64,000 nt of DNA from SSF53 sp036170535 (GCA_036170535.1 JAVHPJ010000183.1:1-64000); one strand, 5' to 3'; counted from the stretch's first letter, positions 1 to 9,024 are shown. Made by a program: numbers and translations. Notes: generated by a model not told the origin, from the sequence alone.

Positions 1-21
1 TTTTCCGTCATATTCGCCCCC

Positions 22-1320
22 TCACCCTCGCCCCGCTTCGAACTTGATCCAGTACAACACGCCGGCCAGCACGCTCAGCGCGGCCGTCACCAGCAGCGCG
101 AAAAATACAGCCGACCAATCGTACCGTTCCGCGAGCCAGCCGACGCCCCAGCCGGACAAAAGCGCGCCAGCGTAGCCGACGCCGTCGATAATGCCGGCCG
201 CGGTGGCGCCGCCCTTTTTGCCGCCGAGATCGAGGGCCATTGCGCCGGAAAGTAAAGAATACGGACCAATCAGAAACAATGAAACCAGCCCGATCAGGGT
301 AAGTAAGAGCCAGAGCGGAGCGGCGGCGCCGGAGACGTACAGGGCGCCGATCACCCCCGTCGCGAGGGCGGCGCCGGGCACCAGCACAATCGAACGGTTG
401 CCGCGCGCAAAGGCGTCGGACGCATACCCCGTGAATACCGCGGATACGGCGCCGGCCAGCGGAAACAACATGCTGCCGAGAATGGCCTTCGGATTATCGA
501 CTCCGGCTACGTCTTTTAACAGCACGGGCGTCCAGAAGGTGAAAGTTTCGCGAATCAGCGTCAGGCCAAAACTCATCACGCACACCAGCCAGAACGCGGC
601 GCTGCGAAAGTACGGCCCCAGAAGATCGCGCAAATTGGCCGGCTTTTCCGCGGCGCCGTCTGCGCCATGCAGCGTGTCGGCGCGCGCCTCGGGTTCCTGG
701 AGTCCCACGTCGGTCGGACTCGCTTTGAGAAATATCGTGCAGAGGACCGCAATCACCGCCAGCGCGCCCGCAGCGGCGAAATAGAGCTCGCGCCAGCCCA
801 GGCCCCAGTTGACCAGCGCGCTGAAATAGCCGCGCGCCGCCGCATCGCCCAACAGATAGCTGACCGCAATAAATCCGACGGCGAAACCGTGCCAGTTCGC
901 CGGAAACCAGCGCGAAGAAACCTTGATCAACGCCGACCAGCCGCCGGACTGCACCAGTCGATTCAAGGACCACAGAATTAAAAATGCGGCAAAACCCGAG
1001 GAAAGCCCGAACAGTACGGTGAGGCCCGCACTGACGATCATGCCGCCCAAAAACAGTCGGCGGCCGCCAAGAAAATCGGCCAGCACTCCGCTGGCGAATT
1101 TGCCCAGAAAATACAGGAGCAGTCCCGCGGAAGCGATGACGCCGAGACCCTCGCGGGTCAGTCCCTCCGCGCTAAACTCATCGAGCAGGAGCGGAGACGC
1201 CGCGCTGAAGTTTGACCGACAGAAATAATAGCCCGCATACCCGATCGTCAGCGTGAGCGCCGTTGTGATGCGCCAACGGCGAACGCGTCCGACAATGGCT
1301 GCGGAATCAGCGGCGTTCAT
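22..1320 (-). CDS. MFS transporter, OPA (GlpT/UhpT-like) family
   Basis: This 432-residue protein has about 12 hydrophobic segments and the layout of a major facilitator. The N-terminal stretch YYFCRSNF (about residues 31-38) resembles the 'YYxxRxNF' signature of organophosphate:phosphate antiporters, and a loop 2-3 motif with GVLADFLGGRR follows near residue 78. The family exchanges phosphorylated organic compounds for inorganic phosphate across the inner membrane; the substrate here cannot be told from sequence. It is the last gene of a minus-strand run (MoxR, VWA, cyclase, FecR, exported protein, MFS) and starts 42 nt after the preceding stop, so it may be co-transcribed. It could instead be an unrelated sugar-phosphate sensor or transporter. 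Confidence 0.88.
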   Translation of the reverse strand: MNAADSAAIVGRVRRWRITTALTLTIGYAGYYFCRSNFSAASPLLLDEFSAEGLTREGLGVIASAGLLLYFLGKFASGVLADFLGGRRLFLGGMIVSAGLTVLFGLSSGFAAFLILWSLNRLVQSGGWSALIKVSSRWFPANWHGFAVGFIAVSYLLGDAAARGYFSALVNWGLGWRELYFAAAGALAVIAVLCTIFLKASPTDVGLQEPEARADTLHGADGAAEKPANLRDLLGPYFRSAAFWLVCVMSFGLTLIRETFTFWTPVLLKDVAGVDNPKAILGSMLFPLAGAVSAVFTGYASDAFARGNRSIVLVPGAALATGVIGALYVSGAAAPLWLLLTLIGLVSLFLIGPYSLLSGAMALDLGGKKGGATAAGIIDGVGYAGALLSGWGVGWLAERYDWSAVFFALLVTAALSVLAGVLYWIKFEAGRG

Positions 1321-1362
1321 CCGCCGAGTCCAGCCGACGGGGGGCCCGCCGCAAAGCGCATT

Positions 1363-2316
1363 TCAGCGGCAGGCGTTCATCTTTGCGAGCGATTGCAGCA
1401 GGCGCCGCTCTTCGTTAAAGGCCGGGTGATTTTCCCGGTTCGCCATGCGCGCCTCCATGTATTCGCGCGCCGGCCGGAACGCGGGCGGACAACGCTCGGC
1501 GTAATAGCTGTAAGCGTCCATGCGATCGTTCACGTTGCCGCCAATCAACTTGAGAAAGTAAAACACGTCCAGGCGATCCCGGTTTTTCAGGTTCAACGTG
1601 ACAAATTGCTGCCGGCACTCGTCCACAATCATGGTCGGCGCAGTAGACGAGCGACAGTCGCGCGTGAGACTCAAAACGTAGGCGCGATATTCAGTAAAAC
1701 TTGCGCCGCTCCAGTCGCGATTATCCTGGACCACGAGGAAGTCCTGGGCGACCTCGCGGCGTCCGGGCGGATTGGTCACCACAAGATCGTAACTGCCCGC
1801 ACGGGCGTTGCGCAGATCCACTTCCAGTTCAAGCTTTTCGCCCGTCTCATCCGCGCGCACGCCGCGCACCGGCAAACGATCAGCGCCGTTTTCCAGCGTG
1901 GCCCGCGTCTGGTCGCCAAAGTTGCGACCTTCGACATTGATGCGCGCCGCAGTCTGACCGCGATTCACCACGATCGGCTTATCATTCTCCCGACGCACTA
2001 CCGGCTTGCCTGTGCGGACAATTTGCAACGGACGCCAGTTGGACCAGACGGCCGGCCGACCATTAGAATCCAGCGGCGCGACGCGAACTTCATAACGACC
2101 GTCTGGAAGATCCAGGTTCACCGCCGGCCGCGGCGTCGTGCGGTCCACGCGCACCGCGCCGCCGCGATTGCGCACCTGAACGCGATACTGACTCACGCCC
2201 GGCACCGGCCGCCACACGACGTCGCCCTGCGATGGCTGTGCAAAAACTCCCGCCGCAGCGACCGACAGACCCAGCGCCAGGGACGCATAAAGAGCGATCC
2301 GAAAGAGCGACCTCAT
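1363..2316 (-). CDS. exported protein with FnIII-like and IPT/TIG-like domains
   Basis: This 317-residue protein starts with a clear signal peptide (MRSLFRIALYASLALGLSVA, then cleavage around VFAQ). Residues about 30-100 look like a fibronectin type III repeat (VVWRPVPGVSQYRVQV ... DGRYEVRVAP). Residues about 113-195 resemble an IPT/TIG immunoglobulin-like fold (VEGRNFGD, YDLVVTNPPG). The rest is helical and contains several Cys and aromatic residues. Its ATG overlaps the stop of the FecR gene as ATGA, so the two are translationally coupled. It is probably a periplasmic or surface partner of the FecR/cyclase pair. No enzyme motif is visible and I do not recognise a named family. Confidence 0.82.
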   Translation of the reverse strand: MRSLFRIALYASLALGLSVAAAGVFAQPSQGDVVWRPVPGVSQYRVQVRNRGGAVRVDRTTPRPAVNLDLPDGRYEVRVAPLDSNGRPAVWSNWRPLQIVRTGKPVVRRENDKPIVVNRGQTAARINVEGRNFGDQTRATLENGADRLPVRGVRADETGEKLELEVDLRNARAGSYDLVVTNPPGRREVAQDFLVVQDNRDWSGASFTEYRAYVLSLTRDCRSSTAPTMIVDECRQQFVTLNLKNRDRLDVFYFLKLIGGNVNDRMDAYSYYAERCPPAFRPAREYMEARMANRENHPAFNEERRLLQSLAKMNACR

Positions 2317-3956
2317 TTGTAAATCGTCTCCGGAGACAAAAATTCGATATCGTCGGGCTTTAGCCGCCGCAGCGCTTCATCCTGACGCGCCGCAGCGCGC
2401 TCCAGCTGTTCTTCCTTTTGCGCAGCCGGATCCGCTTCGCCTTCCCGCTCGTCTTCGTCGCCGCCGGACCAGGAACTGGCGCGGTTGACCACAAAAAAGC
2501 TGCCGGTTTGCGACGCCGTGGCGCCGTCCGGCGTGCGGCCTTCCACGCGCCAGTAGTAGCGTCCCTCGCGGGCGACCTCTTCCTTGAGCGTTATAAAGTT
2601 GCCGGTCACTTCCCGATCCACGACCGAGTCCCGAAAATTCGGATCGCGGCCCACGCGCACTCGGTAATTGCGAATTTCGCGCGGCGCATTCCAGGAGAGC
2701 AAGGCGCCGTCGCCGCTCAAGTCTTCCGTTGAAATTTGTCCGCCGTCGCGCGGCTGCATAATTTGCGGCCTTGGATAGTCGTCCAACTTTACGATCGAAA
2801 ACGAAAGCGTCGGGCTGAGCGAAGGCTGCACCGTGTCGACCGACGGCTCCGTGCGTACCCGCCAGAAGTAGCGCCCGGGCGCGAGACCGTCGAGTCCCGC
2901 CGAGTTATTGCGGGCACGCTCGCGGCGCACTCCGCTCGCAAAACGCGGATCGCGAGACACTTCAAGAATATACTCGCGCGCAAACGCGTGCTCCGACCAG
3001 CCGAATTGAACCAGCGGCGCCTCGCGCACGAAGTTAATTTCTTCGCCGTTGGCCGGTGAAAACAATAACACGCGCTCACTGGCGACCAGCGCGATTTTGC
3101 GAGTCTCGCTGATTTCCGCGACGCCATTGGCCGCCCGGCCGCGCACGCGCCAGTACCAACTGCCGGCCGGCAATCTCATGTTTGCGCTCAAGGCGCCGGC
3201 GGGAGCGCTGCGCTCGACGCGACTGAAGTTGCTGAACCGGGAAATTTCAAGGCGTGCGTCGCGCACCGGGCGGAGGAAACTCCACGAAAAACGCACGGCG
3301 GCCTCGCCGCCTTCCACCGGCAGAACCGAGAGGTTATCCGGCCCGGAAAGGCGAATCGAAAGATCGCGCACGTCCACGGCGCCGCCTTCGCCGATATCGG
3401 CGCGCTGATCACGACCGACCAGCGCCGCGCCGCCGTCCGCCGAATTCACGCTGGCCTGACCGCGGCCGACAGTCACGCTCAGATCACTGCCGCGCGCGCC
3501 CACGGTGAAGTCGGAATCCTCCGCGCGAATGGTGCGATCGCCGGAAACTACCTCGACCGCGCTTGCGCCGGAACCCTGATTAATCTGAATGGTTCCGGAC
3601 CGAAAATCGATGCGCGCCGTCTCCTCGGATATGTCGAGGTAGATCATGCTGTTTTCGTCAAGATTGATGACCGTGCCGTCGGCCAGGTGGATCTTCGCCT
3701 CGGCATACGACTCCGAGCGAATCGTGTCGCGGTTCGCCAGCGGACTGTTCGAATACAGACTGCTCCAGACGACGTGATCTTCCAGACGCCGTTCGACGCG
3801 GTTGTATTTGTAGGTTATGTAACCGACCACTTCGCGATCGCCGATGTCGATACGGCGAGTGTAATCAAAGTAAAACACTACCAGAAAGATCGCCGCCAGC
3901 GCCAGCAGGCCCAGCGGTATGACTTTGTCCGCGTTACGCCGGAGAGTACTTCGCAT
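2313..3956 (-). CDS. FecR-domain protein with three FnIII-like repeats
   Basis: This 547-residue protein has one N-terminal membrane anchor (about residues 14-31). A FecR-type beta domain follows at about 75-175, with AEAKIHLADGTVINLDENS, EVVSGDRTIRAEDSDFTVGA and VTVGRGQASV. Three repeats then end in W-x-W/R-V-R type strands (SWYWRVRGRAANG, GRYFWRVRTEP, GRYYWRVEGRTPDG), each preceded by a strand such as YRVRVGRDPNF; they look like fibronectin type III modules. The C-terminal tail is rich in Glu and Arg. Classic FecR proteins pass periplasmic signals to a sigma factor. Here there is no sigma factor, and the gene overlaps the end of a membrane cyclase by 23 nt, which suggests a periplasmic partner of that cyclase (inference). 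Confidence 0.88.
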   Translation of the reverse strand: MRSTLRRNADKVIPLGLLALAAIFLVVFYFDYTRRIDIGDREVVGYITYKYNRVERRLEDHVVWSSLYSNSPLANRDTIRSESYAEAKIHLADGTVINLDENSMIYLDISEETARIDFRSGTIQINQGSGASAVEVVSGDRTIRAEDSDFTVGARGSDLSVTVGRGQASVNSADGGAALVGRDQRADIGEGGAVDVRDLSIRLSGPDNLSVLPVEGGEAAVRFSWSFLRPVRDARLEISRFSNFSRVERSAPAGALSANMRLPAGSWYWRVRGRAANGVAEISETRKIALVASERVLLFSPANGEEINFVREAPLVQFGWSEHAFAREYILEVSRDPRFASGVRRERARNNSAGLDGLAPGRYFWRVRTEPSVDTVQPSLSPTLSFSIVKLDDYPRPQIMQPRDGGQISTEDLSGDGALLSWNAPREIRNYRVRVGRDPNFRDSVVDREVTGNFITLKEEVAREGRYYWRVEGRTPDGATASQTGSFFVVNRASSWSGGDEDEREGEADPAAQKEEQLERAAARQDEALRRLKPDDIEFLSPETIYK

Positions 3957-5823
3957 CTTTGAAGCTCCTGCCGTGCGCCTTTGCGTCGAATTCGATGCCG
4001 ACCCGCTCGCGCAGTTCTTCCACGCTGCGCGGACAGCCTGGATCGTCCATGCGCCCCAGCACCGCGTACACCACGACCGGCTTCGCTTTGCCCTTTACGC
4101 GCATTTCGTCCATCTTTACGACTCGATACGTATTCTTTACTTTTTCCAGGGAATGCTGAGTAATCAAAATATCAACGCCAAAGTGCTTGGTCAGACTTTC
4201 CACCCGCGAGGCGAGGTTCACGGCGTCGCCAATGACCGTGTACTCCAGTTTTTCGTCGGAGCCGATCTGACCGGCGACCACCGGTCCCGTGTTGATCCCG
4301 CAGCCGATGTGAATAGCGGGCTTGCGACCGGTTCCGCGGCTGCGATTAAATTCCAGCAAGGCCGCGCGCATCATCAGACTGGCGTTGATGGCGTTTTCCG
4401 TGTTGTTGCCGTAGCTTTTCAGCGCGCCCCACACCGCCATGAGCGCGTCGCCAATGAACTTATCGACCGTTCCGTGGGTTTCATTCACGCAACGGACCAT
4501 CTCGCTGAAGTATTGATTGAGAAATTCAACCACCTCTTCCGGACGCAACCGTTCGGACATGGCGGTAAAACCGCGCACGTCGGAGAAAAAAATGGCGCAC
4601 TCTTTGCGCTCGCCGCCCAGATGCAATTCACCCGAAAGCGAAAGCTCCGCCAGCTCCTTGTTGACGAATTTTCCAAAAGAAACTTTCAGGTTCTCGCGTT
4701 CGCGCAGACCGCGCGTCATCGAATTAAAGGTGTTGGTCAATACGCCGATTTCGTCGCGGCTTTCGGGCGGCAAATTCACGTCGTAGTTGCCCTCCTCCAC
4801 CAGACGAGCGGCGCCGGTCAGGCGTTTGATCGGACGGGAAATGCCGCTCGCAAAAAAGTAAACTACGATCAGGGCGAGACAGATGACCGCGCCCATCAAC
4901 AGCAGGTTTCGCCGCCGAATCCCGTAGACCGCCTCAAAGGCAAGATCTTCGCGCACGGTGGAAATAATGCCGACGCCGGCGAACGCCATTTTCCCGTAGG
5001 CGCCGAGATAGGCTTCGCCGCCCTTTTCCGTGTAACGCATGAGACCGTTGTCGACGCGGCTGCGGCGCATTGCATCGACGATCGGCGAATCGGCCATGCT
5101 TGCGCCGGCGAGCACGACGCGCGTATCCGAGTGGGCGACGACCGAGCCGTCCTCCGACACCATGATGTTTTGCGTGATGCCGCCGCCTTCGCTTTGAAAC
5201 GCGGCCAGAAAGCTGTCCATTTTCTGGAAAACGATGAGCGCGCTTTTTTCACCGGCGCTGCGTTCATATGGAAAACACAGCCCGATGATCGGAGAACGGA
5301 AGCCCGGGCTTGCGTTCACCAGCGAAACCGAGCCCTGAAAACAACGCTGAAACGCGCCCGCGTAGCGCGTCGTCAGGCCGGCGATGTCGCGCTCCGCCAG
5401 ATCGTTTGCAATCAGGTACTGGCGGTTGATCAGGCTGCGCACCTGGCGCGGCGCAGGATCGCCGGCCCGATACTCGCCAAAAAATATCCAGCCGCGATCG
5501 CCCCCGAACAACGTGCGTTCAAGACGCGCGCCTTCCGCCGGACCGCTGGCGGCGACCTCGGCGATTTGCCGCACGGAATTAATCAACGAGCTCACGCTGG
5601 CGCTCGTAACGTTGGTGAGCTTCATGTTATTCTCTTCCACCCGAATGCGACTGTCGGCGAGGAAGAAGTAAGTCGCCAGAAAGATCATCAAACCCAGCGA
5701 CAGGGCCACGATGACCGAGATGATTGTCATGAGTTTGATACGAATAGTAAGCCGCGACTCCTGGAAGGCGCCGCCGACGGGGCGCGGCGAGAGAAAGCGC
5801 TTGATTGTGTCGAAAAATTGCAT
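3934..5823 (-). CDS. membrane class III adenylate/guanylate cyclase with extracellular sensor and HAMP
   Basis: This 629-residue protein has TM1 at about 28-52, a periplasmic sensor domain of about 240 residues (Cache/CHASE-like size), TM2 at about 303-323, a HAMP linker at about 323-375 and a C-terminal cyclase domain. Both metal Asp residues are present (FFSDVRGFT and VDKFIGDALM). The purine-binding Lys is in VDKFIGD and the second specificity position in EYTVIGDAVN. The transition-state Asn and Arg are in AVNLASRVES. A Lys with Thr/Asp-type pairing usually marks adenylate cyclases, so cAMP is the likely product. The gene lies between the VWA gene and FecR and overlaps FecR, so the periplasmic proteins downstream may modulate it. 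Confidence 0.92.
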   Translation of the reverse strand: MQFFDTIKRFLSPRPVGGAFQESRLTIRIKLMTIISVIVALSLGLMIFLATYFFLADSRIRVEENNMKLTNVTSASVSSLINSVRQIAEVAASGPAEGARLERTLFGGDRGWIFFGEYRAGDPAPRQVRSLINRQYLIANDLAERDIAGLTTRYAGAFQRCFQGSVSLVNASPGFRSPIIGLCFPYERSAGEKSALIVFQKMDSFLAAFQSEGGGITQNIMVSEDGSVVAHSDTRVVLAGASMADSPIVDAMRRSRVDNGLMRYTEKGGEAYLGAYGKMAFAGVGIISTVREDLAFEAVYGIRRRNLLLMGAVICLALIVVYFFASGISRPIKRLTGAARLVEEGNYDVNLPPESRDEIGVLTNTFNSMTRGLRERENLKVSFGKFVNKELAELSLSGELHLGGERKECAIFFSDVRGFTAMSERLRPEEVVEFLNQYFSEMVRCVNETHGTVDKFIGDALMAVWGALKSYGNNTENAINASLMMRAALLEFNRSRGTGRKPAIHIGCGINTGPVVAGQIGSDEKLEYTVIGDAVNLASRVESLTKHFGVDILITQHSLEKVKNTYRVVKMDEMRVKGKAKPVVVYAVLGRMDDPGCPRSVEELRERVGIEFDAKAHGRSFKDAKYSPA

Positions 5824-5909
5824 GGGGAGCGGCTCCGGCGAATCCTTCGAATGCGCCAGGACCAGGGAAGGAACGCAAGTATTTTTATCAATTGCAGCTT
5901 GCTTCCGGG

Positions 5910-7103
5910 CTAGCGCGGCTTGCCGCCGTTCAGACGCGCCACAGCGTTTTTGAGTCCGCCCAGACTCAGGTCTTCCATGGGGAAGATCTCGCGGATCTTC
6001 TGTAAAGACCAGGCGCCGCGACCGTTTTTCCAGTATTCCGCCGGAATCGGGTTGAGCCAGACCGAACGCTCAAAGCGATCCCGCAGCCGCTTGAGGTGCA
6101 CGGCCGACGCTACGGGCGATTCGTCGGTCCAACTGGAAGCGCCGTAAGCCGAGTAGAGTTCCTCCGGCGCCATGCTCGCATCGCCCACAAATATGAGGCG
6201 TGCGTCCGGCTCTTGTTCCAGAATCTTCGCGAGTCCGACAACGCGCGTGCGTTGCGGGTCGGAATAAACATGTTCGTAGATCGTGTTATGAAAATAATAG
6301 ACCGTGCACCGATGAAAGCGATCGCGCAGCTTCTGAAACAACAACCGCGTAAGATCCACGTAGGGCGCCATGGACGTTCCGCCGTTGTCGATAAAGACCA
6401 GAATCTCAATGCGATCGCGCAGCTCCTTGCGAAAAACCAGCTCAATCTCGCCGCCATTCTGCGCGGTCCGCCGGATGGTTTGATCCACATCGAGTTGATC
6501 GGGGGCGCCCGCCGGCTTGAGCATCTTTAAAGCGTCGAGTGCGGTGCGCCAGTTGGCGCCGTCGAGGGTTTGCGCATCCGAGTAGTCCACGTAGCGGCGC
6601 TCGCCGACAGTCTTTAATGCGCTTTTACGCGCGGACTCGCCAAAGGCGCGCACGCCGCGTTCCGCGGCGCCGCTGTGACCAAAAGGCGATGTCCCGCCCG
6701 TGCCGACCCACTTGCTTCCGCCGTGGTGCGCTTCAGTTTGTTCGCGCACGGTGTCCCAGAATTTTTTCATCAGCTCTTCGGGCGTGAGCGCATGCGTCAC
6801 GGGCTTAATCTCGCCGCGCGCCACGGCCGCGCGCAGCCACTCGCGAAACTGGCGCGTTTCAAACAGCGCCGGATCGCCTTCCGCCACAGGCGGCAGCAAG
6901 ACGCCGAAAAAGTATTCCGCAAATGCGCGTTCAAAGGCGTCGTATAACTCGACGCGCCGGACGAAACAGAGCCGCGCGAACAGAAACAGTTCATCCAGAC
7001 TATTTACCAGTCCGCGGCGCAATCCCTTGATGAAGTCGAGCGCATTGTCGACGTTAGCCGGCACGCCGTACTCGCGCAGCAGATGTACAAAATCCAGGAA
7101 CAT
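5910..7103 (-). CDS. CoxE-like VWA-domain protein, partner of MoxR
   Basis: This 397-residue, soluble protein has the layout of the CoxE-type von Willebrand factor A family that pairs with MoxR AAA+ ATPases. The C-terminal half holds the VWA-like fold. The usual MIDAS motif DxSxS is replaced by IDNGGTSM (about 234-241), which resembles the D-x-GG-SM variant but has one extra residue. A later FVGDASM may give the third metal ligand. MoxR/VWA pairs act as chaperones that insert metals or activate partner proteins. The gene starts 29 nt after MoxR, and a cyclase gene follows after 86 nt. No cofactor-requiring enzyme is obvious among its neighbours, so the client is unknown. Confidence 0.87.
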   Translation of the reverse strand: MFLDFVHLLREYGVPANVDNALDFIKGLRRGLVNSLDELFLFARLCFVRRVELYDAFERAFAEYFFGVLLPPVAEGDPALFETRQFREWLRAAVARGEIKPVTHALTPEELMKKFWDTVREQTEAHHGGSKWVGTGGTSPFGHSGAAERGVRAFGESARKSALKTVGERRYVDYSDAQTLDGANWRTALDALKMLKPAGAPDQLDVDQTIRRTAQNGGEIELVFRKELRDRIEILVFIDNGGTSMAPYVDLTRLLFQKLRDRFHRCTVYYFHNTIYEHVYSDPQRTRVVGLAKILEQEPDARLIFVGDASMAPEELYSAYGASSWTDESPVASAVHLKRLRDRFERSVWLNPIPAEYWKNGRGAWSLQKIREIFPMEDLSLGGLKNAVARLNGGKPR

Positions 7104-7132
7104 ACGGCGCGGCTTCGAACTCCCCGGGTTTT

Positions 7133-7963
7133 TCAGCGGACCGGCGCTTTGCCGCTGCGAAAGGACAGCAGATCCTGAGTCCGCTTGAGCAGTATGCCCG
7201 GCAGAGGCGCCTGGCCGCCCGCCCCCAGATCTGCGGCGGACGCGCCGCTGCGTTCGAGAGCGTCGATCCAGTTTAAAAGCTCGCTCGTCGCCGGAGGTTT
7301 TTCGTAGCCGCGCGCGCGCAAGTCGTAAAAGATGCGGAGCGCCACATCGCGCAGTTCAGTCTTCAAGTCGGGAAAATGCAGGGCGACGATTTCACGCATT
7401 TCCTCGGGAGACGGAAACGCTATATGGTGGCTGAAACACCGCCGCAGAAAGGGGTCGGAAAGCTCGCGCTTGGCGTTGGACGTGATTACAATCACAGGCG
7501 GATGTTTTGCACGGATCGTTTCGTTGATTTCGCGGATGGTGAACTGTAAATCTTCCAGAACATCCAGCAGGTTATCTTGAACATCCGACTCGGTCTTATC
7601 AATCTCGTCGAATAATAGCACGGTACGCCGCTCGGCGCGAAAAGCCCGGCCGATAGGTCCCCAGATGACGTAGTCGTAGAAGCGATTGACATCGCGGCCC
7701 GTGGCGCCCGCGCCAAAGCGCGCGTCGTTTAAGCGCAGGACGGTGTCCTGAACGTAGCAGGCCTCCTCGCCTTTGATCGTGGACTTGCAGCGCAAAATTT
7801 CGATCGGAAATCCCAGACTGCGGCTGATCTCAACGGCAAGCTGCGTTTTGCCGGTGCCGGGCTCGCCGGTGAGGAGCAACGGGCGCTCCATGCTGATCGC
7901 CATATTGACTATGGCCTGGAGTTCACCGCTCAGGTAGTAGCGCTCTGTGCCCTGGAATTGCAT
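7133..7963 (-). CDS. MoxR-family AAA+ ATPase
   Basis: This 276-residue AAA+ ATPase has Walker A GEPGTGKT at residues 33-40, Walker B LLFDEIDK near residue 116, and a sensor-1 region ending VITSNAKRELSDPFLRRC. The sequence matches the MoxR group, which works with VWA-domain proteins to remodel or mature other proteins. It is the first gene of the minus-strand cluster. The upstream intergenic region (7964-8248) is shared with a divergent response regulator gene. The ATG at 7963 is preceded by few good Shine-Dalgarno bases. The ATPase motifs are intact, so activity is expected. Confidence 0.92.
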   Translation of the reverse strand: MQFQGTERYYLSGELQAIVNMAISMERPLLLTGEPGTGKTQLAVEISRSLGFPIEILRCKSTIKGEEACYVQDTVLRLNDARFGAGATGRDVNRFYDYVIWGPIGRAFRAERRTVLLFDEIDKTESDVQDNLLDVLEDLQFTIREINETIRAKHPPVIVITSNAKRELSDPFLRRCFSHHIAFPSPEEMREIVALHFPDLKTELRDVALRIFYDLRARGYEKPPATSELLNWIDALERSGASAADLGAGGQAPLPGILLKRTQDLLSFRSGKAPVR

Positions 7964-8094
7964 GGTTGAGACTTCCGACAGGCGCGTCGCCTGTCAACTG
8001 CCGTAATCAATGCGGCGCAGCTGGATTTCGGCCTCCGAAACTCGACCGGATCGCCGCGCCGCGTGCTCCGGAGGGCGTAGCGGCGCGCGAAGAT

Positions 8095-8194
8095 TTACAA
8101 CTCGTACCAATCCTGGCTTTTTTTGGCTTATAATGCTAAATATTACAAGAGTTACAAAAAAGTAATTGTGTTTGAAACGAGCAACTGATTACAA
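8095..8194. promoter_or_regulatory. AT-rich divergent regulatory region with four TTACAA boxes
   Basis: This AT-rich segment sits in the 285-nt gap between the divergent MoxR and response regulator genes and stands out from its GC-rich surroundings. TTACAA occurs four times on the plus strand (8095, 8143, 8152 and 8189). A perfect TATAAT lies at 8129-8134, but no good -35 box lies 16-18 nt upstream of it. The boxes may be an operator for the neighbouring NarL-type regulator or simply a promoter; that is inference. Confidence 0.4.
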
Positions 8195-8248
8195 CTGGCG
8201 GGCCCCGAAGCAGAGCTTGCGGCGAGTCGCTCCGGGCGCGAGACAGCC

Positions 8249-8941
8249 ATGAACCCTGATAACCCGATCAAACGAACCCAGGCCGACACGGTGCGCCTCG
8301 CAATCTACGAAGAGAACGCCGAGCGTTCGCGGGAACTTCGCGCGGCGCTCGCGCTGCAGGCGGATTTTACGGTGGTCGGTGAAACGCGCGATGCGCGAGA
8401 ACTCGAAACTCTGCTCGCACGGGCGCCGTGCGAGGTCGCCATACTCGATCTGGACGCGCCGCGATCGGCCAACGTAGCGGCCTTTCTCGCGCTGCGCAAA
8501 CGCTTTCCGCAAGTGAAGACGCTGGTGCTGGCGGAAAAGAAAAACCTCGAAATTTTCAAACGAACCGTCGGTCCGATCGCAGACGGGTTTCTCGCGCGCA
8601 AGGCGCAGCCGGATCACATCGCGGAAGCCATCCGCAGCCTGCTCGGCGGCGCGACGCCGCCCGCCGACCATGCCGCTTATTTTCGTTCCGATCGGGACGC
8701 CCCCCAGCCCATTGAACCTGCGGCGCGCCCTTTTCATGAGGATCCGCTCGCGCGCCTGACTCGCCGCGAATTGCAGGTGCTGACCCTGGTCGCCGGCGGA
8801 AAGATGAATCGCGAGGTCGCCGCGGAGTTGGGGATCAGCAAACGCACGGTGGAGTTTCACCGCGCCAACCTGATGGACAAGCTCGCCCTGGGCAATGTGG
8901 CCGATCTGGTGAAGTTCGCCGTAGAACGTCGGCTCATCTGA
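8249..8941 (+). CDS. NarL/FixJ-family response regulator
   Basis: This 230-residue protein has an N-terminal receiver (about 15-135) with a probable phospho-acceptor Asp in VAILDLDAP and a conserved Lys region in GFLARKAQPDH. A linker of about 35 residues follows, then a LuxR-type helix-turn-helix at about 165-230 (LTRRELQVLTLVAGG, AAELGISKRTVEFHR). Such proteins bind DNA as dimers when phosphorylated by a sensor kinase. No histidine kinase gene lies nearby, so the partner is elsewhere. The acidic pair is less clear than usual (YEENAERS). It is transcribed away from the MoxR cluster. Confidence 0.9.
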   Translation: MNPDNPIKRTQADTVRLAIYEENAERSRELRAALALQADFTVVGETRDARELETLLARAPCEVAILDLDAPRSANVAAFLALRKRFPQVKTLVLAEKKNLEIFKRTVGPIADGFLARKAQPDHIAEAIRSLLGGATPPADHAAYFRSDRDAPQPIEPAARPFHEDPLARLTRRELQVLTLVAGGKMNREVAAELGISKRTVEFHRANLMDKLALGNVADLVKFAVERRLI

Positions 8942-9001
8942 AGCCGCAATTATCTGTAGCCCGGGCGACCCGCCCGCGGCCGACTGGCGCACGTCGCGGA
9001 C

Positions 9002-9024
9002 AAAAAAATTCGTCCGGCGACGAA
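9002..9024 (-). terminator. terminator-like hairpin facing the minus strand
   Basis: A perfect 6-bp stem TTCGTC/GACGAA with loop CGGC (9009-9024) adjoins seven A residues at 9002-9008. Read on the minus strand this is a stem followed by seven T, the form of an intrinsic terminator. No minus-strand gene is supported just upstream, so it may stop antisense transcription or be fortuitous. Confidence 0.4.

Noticed and set aside
3919..5913. 664-codon open frame on the plus strand opposite the cyclase gene
   Set aside because: It is antisense to a gene with complete cyclase motifs and has a His/Arg-rich, domain-free translation. It is an effect of high GC.
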